NCBI RefSeq assembly: GCF_050633425.1
Contig: NZ_JBOEGM010000020.1
Span: forward strand, 310,001 to 374,000
Direction: 5' to 3'
DNA length: 64,000 nucleotides
From: Pelagimonas sp050633425
GTDB lineage: Bacteria; Pseudomonadota; Alphaproteobacteria; Rhodobacterales; Rhodobacteraceae
Part shown: positions 25,958-34,527 of the stretch, one piece after another
Layout of the letters: each line of letters opens with the position of its first letter
Position numbering within the stretch: the stretch's first letter is position 1
Translations under genes and position numbers: made by a program
Notes under the pieces: generated by a model
What the model saw: the letters and a program-made list of their open reading frames with translations, nothing else
The model's database searches: none
What the model was told of the DNA's origin: nothing

Positions 25958-26722
25958 ATGTTGAAGTTTCTAGCAACCTCTGCCCTCTGCCTGGGGCTGC
26001 CGATGGTGGCCCTGGCGCAAAGCGGAGAGATCTTTATTCCCGGCGCGGACAATGCCGTGCCAATGATGAAACCCAAACCAACCAACCCTTTGGCGCGTTG
26101 TATGTTTGACGCCTCGGCCGCGAATTGCGCCGATGTCGGACGAAGCGACGATGGGGTGCAGTTCGAAAGCGCGGTGGTGCCTCAGTATGAGACGCTGGTG
26201 CTGGATTTGAATGACCACAAAGTTGCCATCAGCACAGAACCACCGGCCAAACCGCCGGTCTATGATGCGCCGCCGGTCGATGATCATGTTGTGGGTCACA
26301 GCGATCACAAAGACCCCAATTACAGCGGAGGCAAAGTTGCGCTGCCGTCTGTCGCGATCTCGATCGAATTTGATTACAACAGCGATGGCATTCGCGCCGA
26401 TCAGCTGGGCAAGCTGACGCAATTGGTGCAGGCGCTGCAAGATCCGGCCCTGTCAGGAACACCCTATGCGGTGATCGGCCATACGGATGCAGTGGGATCG
26501 GCAGGTTACAATTGCGATTTGTCGCTGCGCCGTGCCGCGTCGGTGACACAAGCGCTTGAGCTGAGCTATGTGCAACTGCCGCTCTATCCGGTCGGTTTTG
26601 GCGAGCATGTGCTCAAGGATGAGTATAATCCAAAGGCTGCCGCAAACCGGCGGGTGACATTCTTGCGTCTGCCCGATCATCCCGGTGCTGTGTTGCAAAC
26701 TGCAAGCGCGGTTTGCCATTGA
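25958..26722 (+). CDS. OmpA-like C-terminal domain protein
   Basis: The 254-residue protein has a signal peptide ending near MVALAQSG and a C-terminal OmpA/MotB-type peptidoglycan-binding domain (about 125-245). The family signature is visible as IGHTDAVGSAGYN followed by LSLRRAASVTQAL and the late AANRRVTF. The region before it is a short Pro-rich stretch without a beta-barrel, so it is a soluble periplasmic or anchored protein, not a porin. AAGGAG precedes the ATG. It may tether the operon's products to the cell wall. Confidence 0.88.
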   Translation: MLKFLATSALCLGLPMVALAQSGEIFIPGADNAVPMMKPKPTNPLARCMFDASAANCADVGRSDDGVQFESAVVPQYETLVLDLNDHKVAISTEPPAKPPVYDAPPVDDHVVGHSDHKDPNYSGGKVALPSVAISIEFDYNSDGIRADQLGKLTQLVQALQDPALSGTPYAVIGHTDAVGSAGYNCDLSLRRAASVTQALELSYVQLPLYPVGFGEHVLKDEYNPKAAANRRVTFLRLPDHPGAVLQTASAVCH

Positions 26723-26731
26723 GGGCTTGAA

Positions 26732-26785
26732 TGGGCGGGGCAGGGTCGCAGCTGGCGTGGATGCCCGGCGATCACGCCCCGCCCA
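26732..26785. terminator. Hairpin between converging genes
   Basis: TGGGCGGGGC (26732-26741) and GCCCCGCCCA (26776-26785) are perfect 10-base inverted arms around a 34-base loop that can fold further through GGCGTG/CACGCC. It lies just after the OmpA-like stop and before the end of the SRPBCC gene, so it could terminate transcription in both directions. No strong T-run is present. Confidence 0.5.
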
Positions 26786-26834
26786 AATTTCCCCGCCCAA
26801 ATTCCATGAATGGATTTTGCAAGTTTGGGGGGCG

Positions 26835-27296
26835 TTACCCTTTGAGGCGGTTTTCCAGATCACCGGCCAGATGCGCCATCCGAGATTTGAAGCGTTTCTC
26901 CAAACCACCTTTGGCCAGTTTCAAGGACTGAACAAGCAAACGCGCCGATAGCGTTTTGGGGGTGAATTCGGTCAAAACACCGATCCGCGTGCGTGTGCGT
27001 GACAGGGCCACCAGATCCACGGTGGTCCGCGCTTCAAGCCCGCCGGACACGCTTTGGAACACCATTTGTTCCGGCGCGCTGAATTCCGACAATTCAATTT
27101 CGGCGGTGCGGGTCTTGCCACGAAATTTAAAGCCAGCTTGCCAGCTTAGCCCCTGCCCCACCTCACCCGGGTCATTGGTGCGCTGCACCTCAATACCACG
27201 GCGCAGAATTTGCCGTTCAATTCCTTCGAAATTAGTGATCTCTGCAAACACCCGATCAAGGGGCGCTTCGATATCTTCGCGTGCCTTCAGTTCCAT
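26835..27296 (-). CDS. SRPBCC-family protein
   Basis: The 153-residue protein has the START-like layout: MELKAREDIEAPLDRVFAEI at the N-terminus, alternating beta strands with RTRIGVLTEFTP in the middle and an amphipathic C-terminal helix. These proteins bind hydrophobic ligands or act as polyketide cyclase-like folds. It lies 55 bp downstream of nudC on the same strand. No ligand can be assigned. Confidence 0.8.
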   Translation of the reverse strand: MELKAREDIEAPLDRVFAEITNFEGIERQILRRGIEVQRTNDPGEVGQGLSWQAGFKFRGKTRTAEIELSEFSAPEQMVFQSVSGGLEARTTVDLVALSRTRTRIGVLTEFTPKTLSARLLVQSLKLAKGGLEKRFKSRMAHLAGDLENRLKG

Positions 27297-27350
27297 CTGT
27301 CCCGCCTGCCTATTGTTTTTTGTTTGTGGATTGATACCCCAAAAAAATGG

Positions 27351-28322
27351 TTAATCCAATCGGTCAGCAAGCCAATTTCGCAGAAGAAAATGCGCAATTG
27401 CGCCTTTTCGGCCCGGAAGAATGTCCTTGCGCTGTCCGGCATAGGCTTGGATCATGTCTTCTCGGGTGACCCAGCGGGCATCTTCGATCTCGTTTGGATC
27501 AAGGGTAATGTCATCGCTGGTCGCTTCTCCGTGGCAGCCAATCATCAGCGAGGATGGGAAGGCCCAAGGTTGGCTGGCGAGGTATCGAACCGGACCAACC
27601 GTCACACCGGCTTCTTCAAAGACTTCGCGCCGAACTGCGGCTTCGATGGTTTCGCCCGGCTCAAGAAACCCGGCGAGACAGGAATACATTCCCTCGGGCC
27701 ACCCCGGTGAGCGGCCCAGCAAGGTTTTATTGCCGCGTGTGATCAACATAATCACAACAGGGTCGGTGCGCGGAAAATGCTGCCCACCGCAATCGGGACA
27801 GACCCGTTGCCATCCAGCCATGAACAGCTCAGATTTTGACCCGCATTTGCTGCAAAATCCATGACTGGCGTGCCAGGCAAATATGGATCGCATCGTCGCG
27901 GCGAGTTCCGCATCGCGGGCAGACAGACGCACCATAATGGCCCGCAATTCGGCAAATCTCTCGTCGCCGTCAAAGGCGGGGTGGCGTTGTTCCGACGGGT
28001 CAAGGAATTGCCCCATTGCTTCGGCATCAAGCTCCGGTGGCTCCCATGCGATCAACTCATGAGCGAAAACGGCAGCCCCATCATCTTCGCGCCCCATAAA
28101 AATCGGGGCGTCGCGCGACGCCGATAAAACCGGATGATCCATCGGGACCCGCACCAATTCAAGCGCCCCATCGCCGCGAACCATAGGCTTGCCGCGCCAA
28201 ATCAGGAGACACCGCGCGCGGGCCTCTTGCATCAATGCCGCCAGTGCCGGAATATCACCGCGCAACTCCGCCGCCCGGTCAAGCCCAGAGCCGCCAAATG
28301 TGACCTCTTCGGCATGTTTCAT
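27351..28322 (-). CDS. nudC: NAD(+) diphosphatase / RNA-deNADding enzyme (NudC)
   Basis: The 323-residue protein has the NudC layout: an N-terminal domain, a zinc ribbon with CSKCG and CPDCG near residues 158-180, and a Nudix box GFLEPGETIEAAVRREVFEE near residue 217, followed by the SQPWAFPSSLM motif that marks NADH pyrophosphatases. It hydrolyses NAD(H) to NMN(H) and AMP and can remove NAD caps from RNA. The size is slightly above the E. coli enzyme, as is common in alphaproteobacteria. Confidence 0.93.
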   Translation of the reverse strand: MKHAEEVTFGGSGLDRAAELRGDIPALAALMQEARARCLLIWRGKPMVRGDGALELVRVPMDHPVLSASRDAPIFMGREDDGAAVFAHELIAWEPPELDAEAMGQFLDPSEQRHPAFDGDERFAELRAIMVRLSARDAELAATMRSIFAWHASHGFCSKCGSKSELFMAGWQRVCPDCGGQHFPRTDPVVIMLITRGNKTLLGRSPGWPEGMYSCLAGFLEPGETIEAAVRREVFEEAGVTVGPVRYLASQPWAFPSSLMIGCHGEATSDDITLDPNEIEDARWVTREDMIQAYAGQRKDILPGRKGAIAHFLLRNWLADRLD

Positions 28323-28539
28323 ACTGTGTGCCCCAACGTCTCGTTACCTGTCATGATCACCGTTCTTGATGACCGTTTGGGGCGACTGTGCCGCGCTGCG
28401 CTTGGGGATGCAATAACCATCACACCATGCAATCAATCGATGATGGAAACGCACGGGGATGTGATACCCTTTCACAATCCTGTTGAGATTCGCTGTCATG
28501 CAGCTTTTGGGATTAATCATAAGAATCAAGAGGTGACTC

Positions 28540-30513
28540 ATGTCCAAGTCTTTGAATTCGCTAACGCGCCGTCAGTTTCTAGCCAGTACAACAGCCGGAG
28601 CGACCGTCATCGCGCTGCACCCATACTCTGCCTCTGCGGCCACCAATCAGGCCCATCTACGTATCCTTGAGACCACCGACATTCACGTTCATGTGCATCC
28701 GTACGACTATTACGCGGACAAGCCGCGTGACACGGTTGGCTTGTCGCGCGCCGCCTCGATTATCAATGACATTCGCGCCGAAGCGACCAACTCGCTCCTT
28801 GTGGACAATGGCGACTTTTTGCAAGGCAACCCGATGGGCGATTACATTGCCTATGAGCGCGGCATGAAAGAGGGTGACATGCACCCGATCATCACCGCGT
28901 TCAACACGTTGGGGTATGACGCCGCGACCATCGGCAACCATGAATTCAACTACGGTCTAGACTTCCTGATGAAGTCGACCGCCGGTGCCGAGTTCCCCAT
29001 CGTTCTGGCGAATATCGCCAAGGAACAAGGGGCAAGCGCGCGGGAAGACACCACGTTGTTCAAACCCTATTCAATTCTTGAGCGCACTGTCACTGACGGC
29101 AATGGTGACAGCCACCCGATCAAGGTCGGCGTCATCGGTTTCACCCCTCCCCAGGTGATGAACTGGGATCGCCGCCATCTCGAAGGCAATGTCTCTGCGC
29201 GTGATATTGTTGAAACCGCCAAGGCCTATATCCCTGAAATGAAAGAACAAGGGGCCGATATCATCATCGCCCTGTCGCATTCTGGCATTGGGTCGGCAGA
29301 TCATTCAGATGGAATGGAAAATGCGGCTGTTCCGCTGGCGGCGGTTGATGGGATCGACGCTTTGGTCACCGGTCACTCGCACCTTGTGTTCCCGTCGGCC
29401 ACCTATGCAGATTTCGCCGCTGTCGATGCCGAGAAAGGCACACTCCATGGCAAACCGGCCGTCATGGGCGGTTTCTGGGGCTCGCATTTGGGGGTGATTG
29501 ACCTGCTGTTGGAACGCGATGGCAACGCCTGGCGTGTTATCACCACAACGTCGGAAACACGTCCAATCTCAAAGCGCAACGAAGACCGCTCCATCACGGC
29601 CTTGGTCGAAGACGATGCCGCCGTGTTGGCGGCAACCGCGACCGATCACGAAGAAACGCTGGCCTATGTGCGCCGGGCGGTCGGCAAAACATCCGCGCCA
29701 TTGCACAGCTATTTTGCGCTTGTTGCCGATGACCCGTCGGTTCAGATCGTCTCCATTGCGCAAAAATGGTATGTTGAACAGATGCTTAAGGGCACAGAGC
29801 ACGAAGGCCTGCCGGTTCTGTCAGCCGCAGCACCGTTCAAGGCCGGTGGTCGTGGCGGCCCAGAATATTACACCGACGTGGCAGTGGGCGATGTGGCGAT
29901 CAAGAACGTTTCCGACCTGTATTTGTACCCCAATACTGTACGAGCCGTGCGGGTTACTGGCGCGCAGGTCAAAGGCTGGTTGGAGCGCTCTGCCGGGATG
30001 TTCAACCAGATTGAAACCGGATCCAAGGATGCGCTTTTGCTCAACCCCTCCTTCCCATCCTACAACTTTGATGTGATCGACGGGGTGACCTATCAGATCG
30101 ACCTGAGCCAGCCGTCGCGCTTTGCCCCCAAAGGCGAACTGCTGGATGAGGCCGCAAGCCGGATCGTCGACCTGAAATTCAACGGAGAGCCGGTGACAGA
30201 TGATATGGAATTCATCATCGCCACCAATAACTACCGTGCGTCCGGCGGCGGGAACTTCCCGGGCACCAAAGACACCATCGTGTTTGAGGCTCCAGACACC
30301 AACCGCGACGTGATCGTGCGCTATATTGTTGAGCAAGGCACCATTGACCCTAAGGCCGATGCCAACTGGTCTTTTGCGCCGCTTAATGACACCTCGGTTC
30401 TGTTCGAAACCGGGCCCAAGGCGCGCGACTACATTGGGGATGTCAAAGGTGTGGTGATCGAAGATGCCGGTGACGGTGCCGACGGTTTTGCTGCGTTCCG
30501 GATCAAGCTTTGA
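28540..30513 (+). CDS. cpdB: 2',3'-cyclic-nucleotide 2'-phosphodiesterase/3'-nucleotidase (CpdB), Tat-exported
   Basis: The 657-residue protein has a twin-arginine signal (TRRQFLAS at residues 9-16, cleavage near YSASA). The metallophosphatase domain shows ETTDIHVHVHPYDYY, DNGDFLQGNP, IGNHEFNYG and TGHSHLVFP. The 5'-nucleotidase C-terminal domain (about 350-590) holds the ATNNYRASGGGNFPG nucleotide-stacking motif. It releases nucleosides and phosphate from cyclic and 3'-nucleotides in the periplasm. AAGAGGTG precedes the ATG. E. coli CpdB is Sec-exported, so the Tat signal is a difference. A terminator follows at 30535-30565. Confidence 0.95.
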   Translation: MSKSLNSLTRRQFLASTTAGATVIALHPYSASAATNQAHLRILETTDIHVHVHPYDYYADKPRDTVGLSRAASIINDIRAEATNSLLVDNGDFLQGNPMGDYIAYERGMKEGDMHPIITAFNTLGYDAATIGNHEFNYGLDFLMKSTAGAEFPIVLANIAKEQGASAREDTTLFKPYSILERTVTDGNGDSHPIKVGVIGFTPPQVMNWDRRHLEGNVSARDIVETAKAYIPEMKEQGADIIIALSHSGIGSADHSDGMENAAVPLAAVDGIDALVTGHSHLVFPSATYADFAAVDAEKGTLHGKPAVMGGFWGSHLGVIDLLLERDGNAWRVITTTSETRPISKRNEDRSITALVEDDAAVLAATATDHEETLAYVRRAVGKTSAPLHSYFALVADDPSVQIVSIAQKWYVEQMLKGTEHEGLPVLSAAAPFKAGGRGGPEYYTDVAVGDVAIKNVSDLYLYPNTVRAVRVTGAQVKGWLERSAGMFNQIETGSKDALLLNPSFPSYNFDVIDGVTYQIDLSQPSRFAPKGELLDEAASRIVDLKFNGEPVTDDMEFIIATNNYRASGGGNFPGTKDTIVFEAPDTNRDVIVRYIVEQGTIDPKADANWSFAPLNDTSVLFETGPKARDYIGDVKGVVIEDAGDGADGFAAFRIKL

Positions 30514-30534
30514 TGCCCTAAGCCACGACACATC

Positions 30535-30565
30535 AACAGGCGCGGTTCCCTCCGTGCCTGTTTGA
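30535..30565 (+). terminator. Intrinsic terminator after cpdB
   Basis: AACAGGCGCGG pairs with CCGTGCCTGTT (11 bp, one wobble) around TTCCCT, and the 3' arm runs into TTTG. It lies 22 bases after the cpdB stop. Confidence 0.65.
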
Positions 30566-30585
30566 CAAACGAGAGAGCGACAGCC

Positions 30586-30605
30586 ATGGGACGGCGGGCG
30601 GGGCG
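30586..30605 (+). repeat. 20-base repeat, copy 1
   Basis: ATGGGACGGCGGGCGGGGCG here matches 19 of 20 bases of the copy at 63923-63942. Both lie in gaps downstream of a gene on the plus strand. In both places the ATG opens a short frame (29 and 20 codons) beginning Met-Gly-Arg-x-Ala-Gly-Arg. It may be an intergenic repeat or the start of a short leader-type frame. Confidence 0.5.
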
Positions 30606-30701
30606 ATGTGCCCTATGGGGCACGAGCGTCGAACAGCCTCCCCGTGACAACTCCCAACGGCTGGCTTATGTCTGAGATGGAACGCTCAAACAGGACCACT
30701 T

Positions 30702-31040
30702 ATGTACAAGTTTCTCGCTGGTATGCTCGTTATGGCCGCACTCGGGGCCTATTTTACCAAACCCACCAAAGATGACGCCTATGAAGAAATTGCACATCTG
30801 ACCCGCGTCAACCTTGAACAACAAAAATTGCACGAAGCCCAAGGGGTTCGCGCTGCCGCGCTTTTGGCCTGTCGACTGTCGCCGCAATCCTGTATCGAGC
30901 TGTTGATTTCCGGCCTTGATCTCGATTACCAAGACCGACACCTCTATGCCAAAATCGATTTGGAAGGGTTTGGCATGTCCGCCAATTGTTACGGGCTTTA
31001 TACAAAATTTTATTGTCCTAACGGTCTGGTCAAAGAGTGA
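30702..31040 (+). CDS. Small membrane-anchored hypothetical protein
   Basis: The 112-residue protein has one N-terminal hydrophobic segment (about residues 3-18, an uncleaved anchor or signal) followed by a soluble domain with four cysteines (LLACRLSPQSCIEL, ANCYGLYTKFYCPNG) that could form two disulfides outside the cytoplasm. It weakly recalls the DUF4359 family, but I am not sure. AGGA precedes the ATG. Its stop overlaps the GTG start of the HAD gene, so the two are probably co-transcribed. Confidence 0.7.
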   Translation: MYKFLAGMLVMAALGAYFTKPTKDDAYEEIAHLTRVNLEQQKLHEAQGVRAAALLACRLSPQSCIELLISGLDLDYQDRHLYAKIDLEGFGMSANCYGLYTKFYCPNGLVKE

Positions 31041-31675
31041 CCTACCGCGCGGCTATATTTGACCTGGACGGCACCTTGCTCGACACCGAGGCCCAAGCAA
31101 TCGAAGCAGGCCGCCGCGCGTTTGACCAATTGGGGATCGCAGTGCCCAATGGCTTTTTCCAGCAGCTGGTCGGCGTCGATTTTCACACCGGTATGGCCCG
31201 GATCATTGATCAGTGGCCCGATATCGACACAGGCGCGCTTGACAGGATTTGGTCAAAAGAAGCGCGTGCTCTGCACGCAGAAGGCATCCCGCTCAAGCCT
31301 GGGGTGACATCCCTTTTGGACAAGATAGACGCTTTGGGATTGCCCAAAGCCATCGCCACCTCATCTTTTGCCCATTCGGCCAAGCACAAATTGGCCGCAT
31401 CCGAATTGGAAGGTCGATTTGACATCGTCGTGTCGGTCGACTGTGTCACACATGCCAAGCCACACCCAGAGCCCTACCTGCTCGCCGCAACAAGATTGGG
31501 CATGTCGCCCGAGATGTGCCTGGCTTTCGAAGACAGCGAAACCGGTTCAAAATCCGCCCATGCCGCAGGCATGACGGTTGTCGTGGTCCCGGACGTGGCG
31601 CAACCCTCAGGTGATTTCGCCCATCACATGGCGACAGACCTTATCCAGGGGGCCAAATTGGCCGGCTTGTTCTGA
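31037..31675 (+). CDS. HAD-family phosphatase (beta-phosphoglucomutase/Gph-like)
   Basis: The 212-residue protein has the HAD motifs FDLDGTLLDTEAQ (nucleophile Asp), a Ser/Thr motif ATSSFAHSAKHKL, the Lys motif HAKPHPEPYL and FEDSETGSKSAHAAGM. The cap is the small helical type of the phosphoglucomutase-like subfamily. It probably dephosphorylates a small sugar phosphate. The start is a GTG inside the GTGA overlap with the upstream gene. Its stop directly abuts the stop of the converging AAA ATPase gene. Confidence 0.9.
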   Translation: MTYRAAIFDLDGTLLDTEAQAIEAGRRAFDQLGIAVPNGFFQQLVGVDFHTGMARIIDQWPDIDTGALDRIWSKEARALHAEGIPLKPGVTSLLDKIDALGLPKAIATSSFAHSAKHKLAASELEGRFDIVVSVDCVTHAKPHPEPYLLAATRLGMSPEMCLAFEDSETGSKSAHAAGMTVVVVPDVAQPSGDFAHHMATDLIQGAKLAGLF

Positions 31676-32830
31676 TTACGCAGCCAAAGCACTGAGCAAC
31701 CACTCACGCATATCTTGATCTTCCAGTGCGTAACTGCCCCGCCCCGGTTTCCAGACCAACCCTTTGTCGCGCAATGCATCCAAGGCTTTTTGCACCTTTG
31801 GGGCGGTGGGCATGTCGCCCATACGCTCACCGATGCGCTCAAGTGTGCGCGCCGCAAAGGGCGAGAACCCATTTCCGTCCTCAATGAGCAATGTCAAAAC
31901 GGATCGCTGCATCTCGTTCAGGGTGCCAAACCCATCTTGATGTTGCTCCCAGATTCGGCGGCGCAATATGTCAGGGCTCCGCGTCACGGTTTGTCGGAGG
32001 CCGTCACTCCCGGCCGTGCCCATTGCATGCTCCATCAACACCTGGGTGAGTGTCTGCGGCTGGTAGCCGAGCAATTCAAATGCGGCCTCGACATCCTCGG
32101 TATTGAGCTGATTGGCCGACGCCAATCGTGGGTTTACCTCACCAACGAGCGCTTCGATAAAATCGCGGCCCAGACGTGTAAATTCCCGAACCTCGGCCCC
32201 ATAAAACGGTGCATTGCGTTTGTGAACAAGCGCCCCAAGCTTGCCGCGATGGGACCCCGCAAAAATCAAGTGTAGTCGTGCTTCGCCTTTCGGTCCAAGA
32301 TCACGAGACGCCTGTCTGAGAGCCGCTAGAGCCGCTTGACCGGTCGAGGTTTCCCATGCCTCCTGAACTTCGTCGACAATGAAAACGACAGGTTTGCCGC
32401 TATAGGTCGCGATCTCGCTCAGCGCGGTGGACAAACTGCCTTTGCGACGCCCACCGACAACAGGAAGCGCGGACATATAGCTCCCTAAGGCCACTTTTGA
32501 AATCCGCAGGTCAGTGAGTTTTACACCGTGCTGCACGGCTACATCCGTCAGTTCCCCGGCCAGAAAATCCGCCAGTGCCTTGCCTGAATCCTTGTTTGGC
32601 TGAGCCCATAAATCAAAATAGAGCGTGTGATACCCAGAATCTCGTAACAATGGGATAAGATCGCGCTTTAAGAACGCCGTTTTTCCGGTGTGCTGAGGTG
32701 AGGTCAAAAACTGAGCGTAAAAATCTGACGGGTTTTGGGCTGCTTCGCCACTTGTCAATTTGTCCGCAATAAGTTCGGCCTGAAAGGGACGGGAATAGTA
32801 AAAATCATGGCACATTTTGAATACCAACAT
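31676..32830 (-). CDS. AAA/Orc1-Cdc6-like ATPase, orphan
   Basis: The 384-residue protein has a P-loop variant SPQHTGKT at residues 44-51, Walker B VVFIVDEVQEAWE near residue 150 and a sensor-like LIFAGSHRGKL near 190. It ends with a winged-helix-like segment (TLERIGERMGDMPTAPKVQKAL). It resembles the archaeal-type/Orc1-Cdc6-related ATPases found as single genes in bacteria; their function is unknown. An alternative ATG at 32815 exists and neither start has a clear Shine-Dalgarno. The DNA just upstream (about 32815-32930) is noticeably A+T rich. Confidence 0.75.
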   Translation of the reverse strand: MLVFKMCHDFYYSRPFQAELIADKLTSGEAAQNPSDFYAQFLTSPQHTGKTAFLKRDLIPLLRDSGYHTLYFDLWAQPNKDSGKALADFLAGELTDVAVQHGVKLTDLRISKVALGSYMSALPVVGGRRKGSLSTALSEIATYSGKPVVFIVDEVQEAWETSTGQAALAALRQASRDLGPKGEARLHLIFAGSHRGKLGALVHKRNAPFYGAEVREFTRLGRDFIEALVGEVNPRLASANQLNTEDVEAAFELLGYQPQTLTQVLMEHAMGTAGSDGLRQTVTRSPDILRRRIWEQHQDGFGTLNEMQRSVLTLLIEDGNGFSPFAARTLERIGERMGDMPTAPKVQKALDALRDKGLVWKPGRGSYALEDQDMREWLLSALAA

Positions 32831-32927
32831 ACAAAAGTTAACGGAAACCGCTCATCTATCCTTGAAAAATAGACAGGACGACAAACACAATTTCATCTTA
32901 AGGTTTAAATTTTGATAACACTAGACG

Positions 32928-34034
32928 CTAAAGTGCGTCAACCTGGTAAAGCTTTACCTTGAGCCCCCCAAAGGAGATCGCAGGCCCGGATTTAAAGGGT
33001 AATCCAGATGATTTCGCCAAGCCAGCATCGCTCGTAACCATGCCAACACGCCAGCCAGAAAAACGGTCTTTCAGAGTTTTACCAAGACTTCCATACAATG
33101 AAAACAATAGCTTGCGGTTTCCAATACGTGCGCCGTAGGGCGGGTTTACGATCACCAATCCCGGCTTGCCTTGGGGGCGCTGCAAATCAGACACCGCAGC
33201 CCGATTGAAATGGCAATACGCATCAACACCCGCCCGTTTTGCATTGGACAAACTGGATCTGATCGCCCCGTCATCACGATCTGAGCCACAAAAAGCGGCC
33301 CCTACGTCAACTCTCTCTTTGGTTGTTTGACGCAAATCAGCCCAATGGTTGGCGTCAAAATTGGCCAGTGTCTCAAAGGCAAAGTTGCGCGATCGTCCCG
33401 GCATCAAGCCCGCAGCAATTTCTGCCGCTTCGATCACAAAGGTCCCGGAGCCACACATCGGGTCAACCACGGTTTCCGAGCCGGTGTAGCCGCATTGGCG
33501 CAAAAACAACGCCGCGAGATTCTCGCGCATCGGGGCCTTGCCGACGGCTTCTTTGTGGCCGCGCCGGTGCAATGGTTCGCCCGAGGTATCCAGGCTGATG
33601 GTGACGAGATCGTCTTCGATGCGCACCATCACGCGCAGGCTCGCCTCTGCTGAAATTTGCGCGCCCAACGTTTCCTTGATCGCGGTTTCAACCCGCTGTT
33701 TGGCGGCGCGATCATGGTAAATTTTCGACTCGCGGCAGGTGACTTCGACACGCACCGGCACATCCGGGCGCAGCACCGCCGCCCAATCAAACTTGCGCGA
33801 CCGTTTGTCGAGCTGCGCCAAATGAAACGCCCGAAAGGACCCTATCCGCGCCAGCACCCGCCCGGCCCCGCGCAAACAAAGATTGGCGCGCCACACGTCG
33901 GGCCATCCGCCGCGAATGGTGACACCCCCCGCAACCGGCTGCGGATCGGCAAAACCGGCATCGCGCGCCTCGTCGGCCAAAATGGGTTCCAGCCCAGGAG
34001 GGGCAGCGAGGAAAATTTCAAAATCGTTTGTCAT
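32928..34034 (-). CDS. THUMP-domain 23S rRNA guanine-N2 methyltransferase (RlmL N-domain type)
   Basis: The 368-residue protein has an N-terminal ferredoxin-like/THUMP region (about 1-150), the MCGSGTFVIEAAEIAAGLMP SAM motif near residue 195 and the catalytic NPPYG motif near 292. It resembles the N-terminal half of RlmL (YcbY), which makes m2G2445 in 23S rRNA; alphaproteobacteria usually have this single-domain form. The ATG at 34034 has AGGGAAGC upstream, better than the longer frame from 34082. Confidence 0.88.
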   Translation of the reverse strand: MTNDFEIFLAAPPGLEPILADEARDAGFADPQPVAGGVTIRGGWPDVWRANLCLRGAGRVLARIGSFRAFHLAQLDKRSRKFDWAAVLRPDVPVRVEVTCRESKIYHDRAAKQRVETAIKETLGAQISAEASLRVMVRIEDDLVTISLDTSGEPLHRRGHKEAVGKAPMRENLAALFLRQCGYTGSETVVDPMCGSGTFVIEAAEIAAGLMPGRSRNFAFETLANFDANHWADLRQTTKERVDVGAAFCGSDRDDGAIRSSLSNAKRAGVDAYCHFNRAAVSDLQRPQGKPGLVIVNPPYGARIGNRKLLFSLYGSLGKTLKDRFSGWRVGMVTSDAGLAKSSGLPFKSGPAISFGGLKVKLYQVDAL

Positions 34035-34148
34035 GCTTCCCTTTAGCCCCAAGCGCCAGTCGGGGCGAGCAGAAAGGCGCAAATGCAGATTACGGCAGAT
34101 TTGAAACAGGGCATTGCAAAAGCTGTCGCGCTCTCTTAAATGGAGCGC

Positions 34149-34242
34149 TGAGAGGTTGCGCGGGCGAACGCCTCGCCAACCTGGTCAGATCCGGAAGGAA
34201 GCAGCCACAACGAGTCCCGTTTGGGTCGATGCAATCTCTCAC
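34149..34242 (+). ncRNA. ffs: Bacterial small SRP RNA (4.5S type)
   Basis: The strand contains GGTCAGATCCGGAAGGAAGC at 34183-34202, followed by AGCC: the universally conserved tetraloop and asymmetric loop that bind Ffh. Flanking arms GAGAGGTTGC (34150-34159) and GCAATCTCTC (34231-34240) pair to close the long hairpin, which sets the ends to within a few bases. The RNA forms the signal recognition particle with Ffh for co-translational membrane targeting. Its position upstream of dnaX is typical for this group, although three minus-strand genes lie between. Confidence 0.93.
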
Positions 34243-34527
34243 CTTATGTCCTGTTGCACCGCCATGCTGTTTGAACTGCTATGTGGTGGCTGGACATCCT
34301 GTTTTCAAACAGTCGCAAACAGTCGCCATGTCATGATCTGCGAAGACATAGACCAGCCCATCCGCCAGCCCGTCCAACCGCCGCTTCACTTTCGAACCGG
34401 TTTGAACGCAGGCTGTTTGAGCGCTCAGATTGAGCGCCCAAAATGAGCGCACTGGGTGATCAATAGCGTGTCGGATCAGGACAAGACTGGACGTCACCGA
34501 GAGCGGGCCGACGTTTTCAACGAAACC
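34243..34527. other. Intergenic stretch downstream of ffs, nothing identified
   Basis: The 285 bp between the SRP RNA and the phosphatase-like gene hold only short frames without good Shine-Dalgarno sites. A few direct repeats (AAACAGTCGCAA-like at 34307-34325; TTGAGCGC at 34425-34440) are present. I see no gene, terminator or regulatory motif. Confidence 0.5.

Noticed and set aside
28340..28500. Two CTGTCAT heptamers upstream of cpdB (28348 and 28493), possible Pho boxes
   Set aside because: A PHO box needs two heptamers spaced by four bases; each here stands alone with no matching second half.
34307..34445. Short direct repeats downstream of ffs as a possible phage attachment site
   Set aside because: No integrase or tRNA is near, and the repeats are too short and imperfect.
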